Below are positions 46,238 through 55,942 of a stretch of DNA of 64,000 nt, piece after piece. How positions within the stretch are numbered: position 1 is the stretch's first letter; the number at the start of each line of letters is the position of its first letter. The position numbers and the translations under genes were made by a program. Source of the DNA: Bufo bufo (lineage: Eukaryota > Chordata > Amphibia > Anura > Bufonidae); contig NC_053392.1 of assembly GCF_905171765.1 (NCBI RefSeq), positions 408,958,366 through 409,022,365 of the forward strand, given 5' to 3'. The notes beneath the pieces were generated by a model. That model was not told the origin of the DNA, ran no database searches, and saw only the letters and a list, made by a program, of their open reading frames with translations.

Positions 46238-46750
46238 GCGGTTGTCTAAACTCTATTCGATACACGTCCCCTGATAGGGGACGTAACAGGGATTAAACTG
46301 ATAGGAATAGTACTACTTAACATACCACTCATATCGGATGGCACAGTATATTGCACGGCGCACGCGCAGTGCCCCAAATTGGAAGTAAGAGCACAAACCA
46401 AGCATCTTTTTCCATCTCCCGGTTCCTAAAATCTATTCCATACACATCCCCTGATAGGGGACGTAACAGGGATTAAACTGATAGGAATAGTGCTACTTAA
46501 CAGACCACTCATATCGGGTAGCACAGTGCATTGCACGGCGCACGCGCAGTGCCCCAAATTGGAAGTAAGAGGACCGACCAAGCATCTTTTTCCATCTCCC
46601 GGTTCCTAAAATTGATTCCATACACATCCCCTGATAGGGGACGTAACAGGGATTAAACTGATAGGAATAGTACTACTTAACATACCACTCATATCGGGTA
46701 GCACAGTACATTGCACACAGGCGCGCGCGTTCACAGGATCGGAAGGTAAG
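46238..46750 (-). repeat. 180-bp tandem repeat containing U2 snRNA-derived sequence, antisense
   Basis: Three units have marks TACACRTCCC at 46261, 46441 and 46621, exactly 180 bp apart. Read on the minus strand, about 105 nt of each match U2 snRNA. GTAGTA, the branch-point pairing box, is kept in units 1 and 3; unit 2 has GTAGCA. ATCAGTTTAAT, the stem-IIa region, and CGTCCCCTATC, the stem-IIb region, follow. ATTTTAGG then stands where U2 has its Sm site, before GGGAGATGG. Insertions and substitutions exclude a functional snRNA. The other 75 bp carry CpG-rich GGCGCACGCGCAGTG. Preceding units are truncated at about 46238. Confidence 0.85.
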
Positions 46751-46758
46751 CGAGTGGA

Positions 46759-48682
46759 TCTCCAGCCTGCCAGCGGCGATCGTTCGCTGGCAGGCTGGAG
46801 ATGCGATTTTTTTTAACGCCTAACAGGTATATTAGACGCTGTTTTGATAACAGCGTCTAATATATCTGCTACCTGGTCCTCTGGTGGTCCCTTTTGCTTG
46901 GATCGACCACCAGAGGACACAGGCAGCTCAGTGATAAGTAGCACCAAACACCACTACACTACACCCCCCCCCTGTCACTTATTAACCCCTGATCACCCCA
47001 TATAGACTCCCTGATCACCCCCCTGTCATTGATCACCCCCCTGTCATTTATCACCCCCTTGTAAGGCTCCATTCAGACGTCAGTATGTTTTTTACGGATC
47101 CATGGATCGGATCCGCAAAACACATACGGACATCTGAATGGAGCCTTACAGGGGGGTGATCAATGACAGGGGGGTGATCACCCCATATAGACTCCCTGAT
47201 CACCCCCCTGTCATTGATCACCCCCCTGTAAGGATCCATTCAGACATTTTTTTGGCCCAAGTTAGCGGAAATTGCTTTTTTTTTTTTTCTTACAAAGTCT
47301 CATATTCCACTAACTTGTGTCAAAAAATAAAATCTCACATGAACTCACCATACCCCTCACGGAATCCAAATGCGTAAATTTTTTTAGACATTTATATTAC
47401 AGACTTCTTCTGACGCTTTAGGGCCCCTAAAATGCCAGGGCAGTATAAATACCCCACATGTGACCCCATTTCGGAAAGAAGACACCCCAAGGTATTCCAT
47501 GAGGGGCATATTGAGTCCATGAAAGACTGAAATTTTTGTCCCAAGTTAGCGGAAAGGGAGACTTTGTGAGAAAAAAACAAAAAAAATCAATTTCCGCTAA
47601 CTTGTGGCAAATTTTTTTTTTTTCTATGAACTCGCCATGCCCCTCATTGAATACCTTGGGGTGTCTTATTTCCAAAATAGGGTCACATGTGGGGTATTTA
47701 TACTGCCCTGGCATTTTAGGGGCCCTAAAGTGTGAGAAGAAGTCTGGGATCCAAATGTCTAAAAATGCCCTCATAAAAGGAATTTGGGACCCTTTGTGCA
47801 TCTAGGCTGCAAAAAAGTGTCACACATGTGGTATCGCCGTACTCAGGAGAAGTTGGGGAATGTGTTTTGGGGTGTCATTTTACATATACCCATGCTGGGT
47901 GAGATAAATATCTTGGTCAAATGCCAACTTTGTATAAAAAAATGGGAAAAGTTGTCTTTTGCCGAGATATTTCTCTCACCCAGCATGGGTATATGTAAAA
48001 TGACACCCCAAAACACATTGCCCAACTTCTCCTGAGTACGGAGATACCACATGTGTGATACTTTTTTGCAGCCTAGGTGGGCAAAGGGGCCCACATTTCA
48101 AAGAGCACCTTTAGGATTTCACAGGTCATTTTTTACACATTTTGATTTCAAAATACTTCCCACACATTAAGGCCCCTAAATTGCCAGGGCAGTATAACTA
48201 CCCCACAAGTGACCCGCACTTTTTTGCCCACCTAGGCTGCAAAAAAGTGTCACACATTTGGTATCGCCGTACTCAGGAGAAGTTGGGCAATGTGTTTTGG
48301 GGTGTCATTTTACATATCCCCATGCTGGGTGAGATAAATATCTTGGTCAAATGCCAACTTTGTATAAAAAAATGGGAAAAGTTGTCTTTTGCTGATATAT
48401 TTCTCTCACCCAGCATGGGTATATGTAAAATGACACCCCAAAACACATTACCCAACTTCTCCCGAGTACGGCGATACCACATGTGTGATACGCAGATCCG
48501 TCTGCATAAAAGCTTTTTCAGAGCTGAGTTTTCACTTCGTGAAAACTCAGATCCGACAGTATATTCTAACACAGAGGCGTTCCCATAGTGATGGGGACGC
48601 TTCTAGCTAGAATATACTTTGAACTGTGTACATGACTTTCCCCTGCTGCCTGGCAGCACCCGATCTCTTACAGGGGGCTGTG
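46759..48682. repeat. Foldback-rich repeat block, left of Gypsy-2
   Basis: The block is a string of strong hairpins. Near-perfect ones lie at 46759-46803 (arms with CTCCAGCCTGCCAGCG), 46828-46864 and 46876-46918. Larger inverted repeats follow: about 47040-47240 (GATCACCCCCCTGTC), about 47400-47760, 47820-48060 and a second copy of the last at 48248-48490 (arms with GACACCCCAAAACACATT). The final segment, 48636-48682, pairs with 54080-54115 beyond Gypsy-2. No transposase or coding frame was found, so the class is unknown. Confidence 0.8.
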
Positions 48683-49226
48683 TGTCACAGCCAGACAGCT
48701 GAGAAGCGCTCACAGGAGCTTCTCAGATCCTCCTCCTTGAATTTCTTTGTTTTGGTTTAGTTTCTCATCTCGTTAGTCTATCTCAGCTGTCATGCAGTCA
48801 GACTGATCGCTACCCTTTAAGTTCCTCCCCATAATGCAGTAGTGTGCGGCTGATACAACTTCCTGGAGTGTGTGTGCATGCTGTTCCCAGTTCCCAGTTC
48901 CCAGTCCCCAGTCCCCAGTCGTCTGCAGATAAGTGCTGTTTATGTATTTATGTTTTTGTCTTTTCTGGATCCATGTGACCCTGACTCCCTCCGTGTCAGT
49001 GTAGGGAGCCGGTGGTCGTGTCCCTTCACTATTGTAGGGTCTTCAGGTAATAGATAGCTGAGGAACGTGGATATGCGGCCATCCACCTTTGGGGTGTTCG
49101 CATAGGCTGAGCAGTGAGGGAGAGCGGCAGCTCTATTGCAGGGGTCTCCCTTTGTTCCTTAGTTGTGGATCCAGAGAGACATTGTTTATATGGTATTGTC
49201 TTGTTTCCTGTACACCATCCGTGACA
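48683..49226 (+). repeat. Gypsy-2 5' LTR
   Basis: It starts TGTCACAGCCAG and ends CCATCCGTGACA. It has three to four tandem CCAGTTCCCAGT-type units near 48890. It is related to the Gypsy-1 LTR and the solo LTR at 29361. Confidence 0.93.
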
Positions 49227-49253
49227 TTATCAGCCGCCAAAACCGTCTCAAGC

Positions 49254-52200
49254 ATGGATCCGGTTTCACTTTTGGCTGAACGCCTCCAGGGTCTTTCATT
49301 GGAGGTAGCTGATCTCCGTAGGATTTTTTCTCAGTTTCAAGTGACCGGTTCAGCTTGCGTTCATGGAGTTTGTGCTGAGCCCAAGGTCTCGCTCCCGGAT
49401 ACGTTCTCTGGGGGTAGTGAGAATTTTGTGCGTTTTAAAGAGGCTTGCAAACTCCATTTTCGCCTTCTTCCCCATTCTTCTGGTGATGAAGAACGGAGGG
49501 TGGGGATCATTGTATCGCTGCTCAGGGGTAACGCTCAGTCTTGGGCCTTTTCGCTACCGGAGGGGGCACGGCCCCTCCGCTCAGTGGATGAATTCTTTTT
49601 AGCACTGGGTCAGATATATGATGATCCGGATCGTATTGCTCTGGCTGAGTCTAGACTACGTCTGTTATGCCAGGGTAAACAATCCGCAGAGATATACTGC
49701 TCAGAATTTCGGAGATGGGCAGCTGATAGTGGTTGGAATGATGCTGCACTCCGAAGTCAATTTTGCCATGGTCTTTCAGAGGGATTGAAAGATGTATTTT
49801 CCTTTCATGAGAGGCCTATCTCCTTGGACTCTGCTATGTCTCAGGCCGTTCGTATTGACAGGCGTCTTAGAGAGAGACGAGAGATCTCTCCTTCCTGTCC
49901 TACTCAGTCTCGGAACAGTGCAGCGGTCTCATTCTGTGCGCAGGAGTCTCAGTCGCTGTCAGCCCCTTCTGAGCAGGAGCCCATGCAGCTGGGGTTGATT
50001 GCCTCTGACAATAGAAGATTCAGCCCGCATGGGAGGGTTTGTTTTTGTTGTGGAGGTATAAATCATTTGGCAAATGTTTGTCCCTCAAGGAGATTCAGGC
50101 AGTTGTCTGGGAGTAATAAAGAGACAAAAAGGAAAAAATCTTTTAAAAATGTTCCGTCTGTTACTATTGGCAGGGTTGAGGCGGAAATTGAAGGTTTTCC
50201 GTTTGCTTGTAGTTCCCGTTTTGTCCTGCCTGCTAGGGTGGCGCTAGAGAGCAAGAGCATTTTTTGTGAGATTTTTGTGGATAGTGGAGCAGCTGTCAAC
50301 CTCATTGATAATCAATTTGCAATAACTCATGGTTTCCAGGTATGCACTTTGGGAAGGGATATTCCTGTTTTTGCTATTGATTCAGCTCCACTTTCTCAGA
50401 AATCATTAAAGGGCATAGTTCACAATATCCGTTTAATTGTGGGTGATGCTCATGTTGAGGATGTGTCATGTTTCGTCCTTAGCGGTTTGCCTACTCCTCT
50501 AGTGTTGGGGCTACCCTGGCTCACTAAACATAACCCCACCATTGATTGGCAAGCGAGGCAAATAAATGGTTGGAGTGACTTTTGCAGAGAGAATTGCCTC
50601 ATAACATCTGTTTCTGAGGTTTCTACTAAGACTGTACCACCTTTCCTCTCTGAATTTTTGGATGTCTTCTCTGAGAGTGGAGTTCAGGGTTTGCCTCCGC
50701 ACAGGGAGTATGATTGCCCTATTAATCTCATGCCAGGCGCCAAGCTGCCTAAATCTCGTTTATACAATCTCTCCCAACCTGAGAGGGTCGCTATGCGGGC
50801 TTATATCTCTGAGAGTTTGAGAAAAGGACACATACGACCCTCGAAGTCACCTGTTGCCGCTGGTTTTTTCTTTGTTAAGAAAAAAGATGGTTCTTTAAGA
50901 CCTTGTCTGGATTTCAGGGAGCTGAACAGTATCACTATTCGTGATCCTTATCCGCTTCCTCTGATCCCGGACCTGTTTAATCAGGTTGTTGGGGCTAAAG
51001 TCTTTTCCAAATTAGACCTAAGAGGGGCATACAACCTGGTTAGGGTCAGAGAAGGAGACAAATGGAAGACGGCTTTCAATACCCCTGAGGGCCATTTTGA
51101 GAATTTGGTTATGCCTTTTGGTTTGATGAATGCCCCAGCCGTTTTTCAGCATTTCGTCAACAGCTTTTTTTATCATTTAATGGGAAAATTTGTATTAGTG
51201 TATTTTGATGACATTTTGATTTTTTCTCCGGATTTCAAGACTCATAAGGAACACTTACGTCAGGTCTTGCTCATTCTGCGGGAGAATAAATTATATGCGA
51301 AACTGGAAAAATGTGTGTTTGCGGTTCCAGAAATCCAATTTCTGGGGTTTCTTGTCTCCGCTTCTGGTTTTCGCATGGACCCCGAGAAGGTCCGCGCTGT
51401 GCTTGAGTGGGAGCTTCCTGAGAACCAAAAGGCGCTGATGCGTTCTTTGGGCTTTGCCAATTATTACAGGAAATTTATTTTGAATTATTCCTCTGTTGTT
51501 AAACCACTCACTGATATGACCAGAAAGGGGGTAGATTTTTCTTCCTGGTCGGTAGAGGCGCGTAAGGCCTTTTCTAATATCAAGGAGAGTTTTGCTTCCG
51601 CTCCCATCCTAGTACAACCTGATATTTCGTTACCCTTCATAGTTGAGGTTGATGCTTCTGAGGTAGGGGTGGGTGCGGTCTTGTCTCAGGGTTCCTCTCC
51701 TGCCAAATGGCAACCGTGTGCCTTTTTCTCAAAGAAACTCTCCTCCGCAGAGAGAAATTATGATGTGGGAGATAGGGAATTGTTGGCCATCAAGTTGGCT
51801 TTTGAGGAATGGCGCCATTGGCTAGAGGGAGCCAGACACCCTATTACCGTGTTTACTGACCATAAAAATCTGGCCTATTTGGAGTCAGCCAAGCGTCTGA
51901 ACCCGAGACAGGCCAGATGGTCTTTGTTCTTTTCAAGGTTTAATTTTGTTGTTACGTTCCGCCCTGGGGTTAAGAATGTGAAGGCAGATGCCCTGTCACG
52001 TTGTTTTCCAGGAGGTGGGAATTTTGAAGACCCGGGTCCCATTTTGGCTGAAGGTGTGGTGGTCTCTGCTCTTTTTCCTGAATTGGAGGCAGAGGTGCAG
52101 GCAGCCCAGTCAGAAGCTCCTGATCTTTGTCCTCCTGGGAGGTTGTTTGTGCCTCTCGCTTTGAGACACAAGATTTTTAAAGAACACCACGACACGGTCC

Positions 52201-53528
52201 TTGCTGGGCACCCGGGGGCAAGAGCCACACTGGATCTCATCGCTCGGAGATTCTGGTGGCCTGCGCTTCGTAAGTCGGTTGAAGGTTTTGTGGCAGCTTG
52301 CGAGACTTGCTCTCGTGCCAAGGTCCCTCATTCACGGCCATCAGGTCCTCTCCTTCCTTTGCCCATTCCTTCCCGTCCTTGGACACATCTGTCCATGGAC
52401 TTCATAACGGACTTGCCTCGTTCCTCAGGGAAGTCTGTGATTCTGGTGGTGGTGGACCGTTTTAGCAAAATGGTGCATTTTATCCCTTTCCCTGGTTTGC
52501 CCAATGCTAAGACGCTGGCGCAGGCATTTATTGACCACATTGTCAAATTGCATGGGATTCCTTCAGACATAGTCTCTGATAGGGGCACGCAGTTTGTTTC
52601 CAGATTCTGGAAGGCTTTCTGTTCTCGCTTGGGGGTTCGGTTGTCATTCTCTTCTGCTTTCCATCCGCAGTCGAATGGCCAGACAGAGCGCGTCAATCAG
52701 AATCTGGAGACATATCTGCGCTGTTTTGTGGTGGAGAATCAGGAGGATTGGTGTTCTTTTTTGTCCCTTGCTGAGTTTGCTTTAAATAACCGTCGTCAGG
52801 AGTCCTCTGATAAGTCACCATTTTTTGGTGCATATGGGTTCCATCCGCAGTTTGGGACTTTCTCGGGAGAGGGCTCTTCTGGTTTGCCTGATGAGGACAG
52901 ATTCTTCTCGTCTTTGTCATCTATTTGGCAAAAGATTCAGGATAATCTAAAGAGCATGAGTGAGAGATATAAGCGTGTGGCGGATAAGAGACGTGTGCCT
53001 GGTCCGGACCTGAATGTTGGTGATCTGGTGTGGTTGTCTACCAAGAATATCAAATTGAAGGTTCCCTCCTGGAAGTTGGGTCCTAGGTTTATTGGGCCTT
53101 ACAAGATCCTGTCTGTCATCAATCCTGTTGCCTACCGTCTTGATCTTCCTCAGACTTGGAAGATCCATAATGTTTTCCATAAGTCCTTATTGAAACCTTA
53201 TGTTCAACCTATTGTACCCTCGCCTTTGCCTCCTCCTCTGATTATGGTTGATGGAAATCTTGAATTTCAGGTCTCTAGGATTGTGGATTCTCGTCTTGTC
53301 CACGGTTCCCTCCAGTACCTCGTTCATTGGGAGGGTTATGGTCCTGAGGAGAGGATGTGGGTCCCAGTGACGGACATTAAGGCCTCTCGTCTCATCAGGG
53401 CTTTCCATAGGTCCCATCCTGAGAAGGTGGGCCCTGAGTGTCCGGAGTCCACTCCTAGAGGGAGGGGTACTGTCACAGCCAGACAGCTGATAAGCGCTCA
53501 CAGGAGCTTCTCAGATCCTCCTCCTTGA
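49254..53528 (+). CDS. Gypsy-2 Gag-Pol polyprotein
   Basis: A single frame of 1424 aa starts at MDPVSLLAERLQGL. I chose this ATG because the longer upstream reading lies in the LTR. In order it has a Gag domain; a CCHC knuckle (CFCCGGINHLANVC, about 262-275); aspartic protease (VDSGAAVNL, about 342); reverse transcriptase with YFDD near 650, where the sister Gypsy-1 has YLDD; RNase H (VDAS near 800); integrase with an HHCC finger (about 978-1020) and DDE residues (MDFITD, SDRGTQF, GQTERV at about 1048, 1108 and 1142); and a chromodomain (about 1338-1395, VHWEGYGPEERMWVP). Gag and Pol share one frame, so no frameshift is needed. The last 19 codons lie in the 3' LTR. The product would copy and integrate the element; the chromodomain likely guides it to marked chromatin. 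Confidence 0.93.
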   Translation: MDPVSLLAERLQGLSLEVADLRRIFSQFQVTGSACVHGVCAEPKVSLPDTFSGGSENFVRFKEACKLHFRLLPHSSGDEERRVGIIVSLLRGNAQSWAFSLPEGARPLRSVDEFFLALGQIYDDPDRIALAESRLRLLCQGKQSAEIYCSEFRRWAADSGWNDAALRSQFCHGLSEGLKDVFSFHERPISLDSAMSQAVRIDRRLRERREISPSCPTQSRNSAAVSFCAQESQSLSAPSEQEPMQLGLIASDNRRFSPHGRVCFCCGGINHLANVCPSRRFRQLSGSNKETKRKKSFKNVPSVTIGRVEAEIEGFPFACSSRFVLPARVALESKSIFCEIFVDSGAAVNLIDNQFAITHGFQVCTLGRDIPVFAIDSAPLSQKSLKGIVHNIRLIVGDAHVEDVSCFVLSGLPTPLVLGLPWLTKHNPTIDWQARQINGWSDFCRENCLITSVSEVSTKTVPPFLSEFLDVFSESGVQGLPPHREYDCPINLMPGAKLPKSRLYNLSQPERVAMRAYISESLRKGHIRPSKSPVAAGFFFVKKKDGSLRPCLDFRELNSITIRDPYPLPLIPDLFNQVVGAKVFSKLDLRGAYNLVRVREGDKWKTAFNTPEGHFENLVMPFGLMNAPAVFQHFVNSFFYHLMGKFVLVYFDDILIFSPDFKTHKEHLRQVLLILRENKLYAKLEKCVFAVPEIQFLGFLVSASGFRMDPEKVRAVLEWELPENQKALMRSLGFANYYRKFILNYSSVVKPLTDMTRKGVDFSSWSVEARKAFSNIKESFASAPILVQPDISLPFIVEVDASEVGVGAVLSQGSSPAKWQPCAFFSKKLSSAERNYDVGDRELLAIKLAFEEWRHWLEGARHPITVFTDHKNLAYLESAKRLNPRQARWSLFFSRFNFVVTFRPGVKNVKADALSRCFPGGGNFEDPGPILAEGVVVSALFPELEAEVQAAQSEAPDLCPPGRLFVPLALRHKIFKEHHDTVLAGHPGARATLDLIARRFWWPALRKSVEGFVAACETCSRAKVPHSRPSGPLLPLPIPSRPWTHLSMDFITDLPRSSGKSVILVVVDRFSKMVHFIPFPGLPNAKTLAQAFIDHIVKLHGIPSDIVSDRGTQFVSRFWKAFCSRLGVRLSFSSAFHPQSNGQTERVNQNLETYLRCFVVENQEDWCSFLSLAEFALNNRRQESSDKSPFFGAYGFHPQFGTFSGEGSSGLPDEDRFFSSLSSIWQKIQDNLKSMSERYKRVADKRRVPGPDLNVGDLVWLSTKNIKLKVPSWKLGPRFIGPYKILSVINPVAYRLDLPQTWKIHNVFHKSLLKPYVQPIVPSPLPPPLIMVDGNLEFQVSRIVDSRLVHGSLQYLVHWEGYGPEERMWVPVTDIKASRLIRAFHRSHPEKVGPECPESTPRGRGTVTARQLISAHRSFSDPPP
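53457..53467 (+). promoter_or_regulatory. Gypsy-2 polypurine tract
   Basis: AGAGGGAGGGG lies just before the 3' LTR, the usual place for plus-strand DNA priming. The same tract is at 39258-39268 in Gypsy-1. Confidence 0.8.
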
Positions 53529-54022
53529 ATTTCTTTGTTTTGGTTTCAGTTTCTCATCTCGTTAGTCTATCTCAGCTGTCATGCAGTCAGACTGATCGCT
53601 TCCCTTTAAGTTCCTCCCCATAATGCAGTAGTGTGCGGCTGATACAACTTCCTGGAGTGTGTGTGCATGCTGTTCCCAGTTCCCAGTCCCCAGTCCCCAG
53701 TCCTCAGTCGTCAGTCGTCTGCAGATAAGTGCTGTTTATGTATTTATGTTTTTGTCTTTTCTGGATCCAGGTGACCCTGACTCCCTCCGTGTCAGTGTAG
53801 GGAGCCGGTGGTCGTGTCCCTTCACTATTGTAGGGTCTTCAGGTAATAGATAGCTGAGGAACGTGGATATGCGGCCATCCACCTTTGGGGTGTTCGCATA
53901 GGCTGAGCAGTGAGGGAGAGCGGCAGCTCTATTACAGGGGTCTCCCTTTGTTCCTTAGTTGTGGATCCAGAGAGACATTGTTTATATGGTATTGTCTTGT
54001 TTCCTGTACACCATCCGTGACA
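53471..54022 (+). repeat. Gypsy-2 3' LTR
   Basis: The 552-bp copy starts TGTCACAGCCAG and ends CCATCCGTGACA. It encodes the end of the polyprotein at its left edge (to 53528). It differs from the 5' LTR at, for example, CTGATAAGCGC against CTGAGAAGCGC and in the number of CAGT-type units near 53690. Confidence 0.93.
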
Positions 54023-54262
54023 CTGTGATCTGCACAATTAACCCCTCAGGTGCTGCACCTGAGGGGTTAATTGTGCGGATCATAGCCCCCTGTAAGAGAT
54101 CATGTGCTGCCAGGCAGGAGGGGGCACACCCCCCTCCCTCCCCAGTTTTAAAATCATTGGTGGCCAGTGGGCCCCCCTCCCTCCCTTGTATTTAACACAT
54201 TGGAGGCCAGTGCGGCTGGCCCCCCTTCCCTCCCCTGTAGTTAACACATTGGTGGCCAGTGC
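54023..54262. repeat. Foldback block, right of Gypsy-2, with short tandem repeat
   Basis: A near-perfect hairpin at about 54025-54084 has arms with CACAATTAACCCCTCAGGTG. The following AGCCCCCTGTAAGAGATC pairs with 48657-48679 across Gypsy-2, so Gypsy-2 sits inside one larger stem. About three 42-49-bp repeats follow, with TTGGTGGCCAGTG at 54158, 54200 (variant) and 54249. Confidence 0.75.
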
Positions 54263-54650
54263 GACCGCCCCCCCATCCCTACTGCAGTCCTGGTTGCCAT
54301 GGTTACTTAGCAATTTTTAGAAGCATTATACTTACCTGCGAGCTGCGATGTCTGTGACCGGCCAGGCGCTCCTCCTACTGGTAAGTGACAGGTCTGTGCT
54401 ATAAGCAATGCACCGCACAGACCTTTCACTTACCAGTAGGAGGAGCGCCAAAAACCCGACTCTGCGTCAACTACGTAATTTTCCATGGGAGTTTTGCCAT
54501 GGATCCCCCTCCGGCATGCCACAGTCCAGGTGTTAGTCCCCCTGAAACAACTTTTCCATCACTATTGTGGCCAGAAAGAGTCCCTGTGGGTTTTAAAATT
54601 CGCCTGCCTATTGAAGTCTATGGCGGTTCGCCCGGTTCGCGACATCTCTA
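54263..54650 (+). repeat. hAT-2 right subterminal region and terminus
   Basis: It contains a hairpin with arms at 54365-54399 and 54415-54449 (GGCGCTCCTCCTACTGG and inverse), then CATTGAAGTC-type sequence and GGTTCGCCCGGTTCGC motifs close to the end. The terminus GACATCTCTA is at 54641-54650. Confidence 0.65.
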
Positions 54651-54658
54651 GTGATTGC

Positions 54659-54739
54659 ATGCTAGGGTGTGGGAAGGCGGGATAAGGGGGCCCAAGTAAA
54701 TTCTTGCCCAGGGTCCAATCAATATTAAAGACGGCCCTG
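54659..54739 (+). mobile_element. Right end of the hAT-3 copy that hosts hAT-2
   Basis: This matches 40776-40854 at almost every position and ends GACGGCCCTG, the hAT-3 terminus. The next eight bases, AGTACAGC, should be its target duplication, but the left end was not found in the window. The copy is therefore truncated or rearranged on its left. Confidence 0.8.
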
Positions 54740-55047
54740 AGTACAGCGGCGATCTGTCAGTTTTGCCAAACTGAAAGTACTGCCCATGCTGCCCACCCGC
54801 TTCACTACGGGCTCCTCTGCAGTCGGCAGCCAAGTAAATCTTCCCCTGCCCACCTCAGCTGCTATTGGCTGGGAGGGAGAGGGCAGCACTGCTATTGGCT
54901 GCCTGTGTATTTCAGCCTAGCAGGGCCTTCAGAGGCAGAAAAGAATGCGGCTTAGGGATTTAACATCAGGAAACATTGTTGCGTGCCCCTCCCCCTGCCA
55001 CAACGCCTAGAGGAAGAAGGTACGAGGACAGAGCACATCTTTTCTAT
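54740..55047. other. Flanking sequence without recognised features
   Basis: Moderately GC-rich non-coding sequence contains two copies of CTGCTATTGGCTG near 54860 and 54889. Nothing else was recognised. Confidence 0.4.
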
Positions 55048-55255
55048 CTGCACCCCCTGCGTTACATGCACCCCTGACCAGCACCCTCTGCATTACATGC
55101 ACCCCTGACCAGCACACCCTGTGTTACATGCACCTCTGACTAGCCCACCTTGCGTTACAAGCACCCCTGACCAGAGCACCCTAAGTTACACGCACCCCTG
55201 ATCGCCGCACTCTGCATTACACGCACCCCTGACAGCCGCATTCTGTGTTACAAGC
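55048..55255. repeat. 31-bp minisatellite, about 7 units
   Basis: The TTAC of GCGTTACATGCACCCCTGAC recurs at 55062, 55093, 55124, 55155, 55186, 55217 and 55248, every 31 bp. Units differ at a few positions. Confidence 0.92.
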
Positions 55256-55297
55256 AGAATAAGTAGCATTAGTTGCACACACCAACAACACCCACAG

Positions 55298-55464
55298 GGT
55301 TATTTCACAAAAGGGTAAAGAGTTTGGAAGTCAGGAGAAGTAAACAATATAGGACAACATAGCTGATTTGAAAAAAATTCTCCAATTCAGCTCACTTTCC
55401 TATTCAGTTGTGTTGTCCTAGATTGTTCACTTCTCCAAACTCTTCACCCTTTTGTGAATAAACC
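55298..55464. mobile_element. 167-bp foldback MITE
   Basis: The left arm GGTTATTTCACAAAAGGGTA and right arm TACCCTTTTGTGAATAAACC (with small differences) are inverted. They continue inward through AGAGTTTGGA and TAGGACAACA. No coding capacity. A target duplication was not clear, so the superfamily is open. Confidence 0.75.
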
Positions 55465-55646
55465 TGTGAGCGTCTGTTCATTGGTCTTCCTTAGTGACAT
55501 GTTTAATATATGGGATTATTTACACAGCCCTGGTGTTTTCTGAAACATCTTTAAACTATAAAGAAAAGTTTGAGAGTGTTTCTCTCTTTTTCAGGTCTGA
55601 AGCAATACCGAGGGAGAAAGGAAAACTCTTGAAACTTGTCTTTTAA

Positions 55647-55939
55647 GGCTACATGCACACGACCGCTCCGTTTTTTGCGGTCCGCAAACTGCGGATCCGC
55701 AAAAAACGGAAGCCACCCGTGTGCCTTCTGCAATTTGCGGAACGGGCGGCACATTGTAGAAATGCCTATTCTTGTCCGCAAAACGGACAAGAATAGGACA
55801 TATTATATTTTATTGCGGGGCTATGGAATGTGTGCTGTCCGCATCTTTTGCGGCCCCATTGAAGTAAATAGGTCCGCATCCGAGCCGCAAAAACTGAGGC
55901 TCGGATGCGGACCAAAACAACGGTCGTCTGCATGAGGCC
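55647..55939. mobile_element. Harbinger-type palindromic MITE, copy 1
   Basis: The ends GGCTACATGCACACGACCG and its inverse (CGGTCGTCTGCATGAGGCC) are flanked by TAA (55644-55646, 55940-55942). The interior has nested inverted segments such as TTGCGGTCCGCAAA and CTTGTCCGCAAAACGGACAAG. The 3-bp TWA duplication suits PIF/Harbinger. A second copy is at 58377 and a fragment at 60246. Confidence 0.85.
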
Positions 55940-55942
55940 TAA

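Larger units (their letters stand above)
48683..54022 (+). mobile_element. Gypsy-2, full-length Ty3/Gypsy chromovirus-type retrotransposon
   Basis: The LTRs at 48683-49226 (544 bp) and 53471-54022 (552 bp) are flanked by identical 5-bp duplications CTGTG (48678-48682, 54023-54027). They differ mainly by a variable run of CCCAGT-type units and a few substitutions. One long gag-pol frame is intact. A purine tract AGAGGGAGGGG (53457-53467) precedes the 3' LTR. It inserted into the stem of a large hairpin of the foldback block. No env frame is present. It is the best candidate for a recently active element here. Confidence 0.95.
31351..54650 (+). mobile_element. hAT-2, 23.3-kb composite element with nested insertions
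   Basis: The left end TAGAGATGTCCCGAAC and right end GTTCGCGACATCTCTA are inverted repeats with one mismatch, flanked by identical 8-bp duplications GTGATTGC at 31343-31350 and 54651-54658. The same target, uninterrupted, is seen at 40768-40775 inside the sibling hAT-3 copy, which serves as an empty-site control. The element carries its own BED-finger hAT transposase gene (32671-44058), now broken. It also carries a hAT-3 copy with Gypsy-1, an 883-bp palindrome, a U2-derived repeat, a foldback block and Gypsy-2. It is unrelated to hAT-1 beyond the superfamily. Confidence 0.9.

Noticed and set aside
46238..46750. Functional U2 snRNA genes
   Set aside because: Each unit has many changes from U2, lacks the 5'-terminal segment pairing region in recognisable form, and has no visible snRNA promoter or 3' box.
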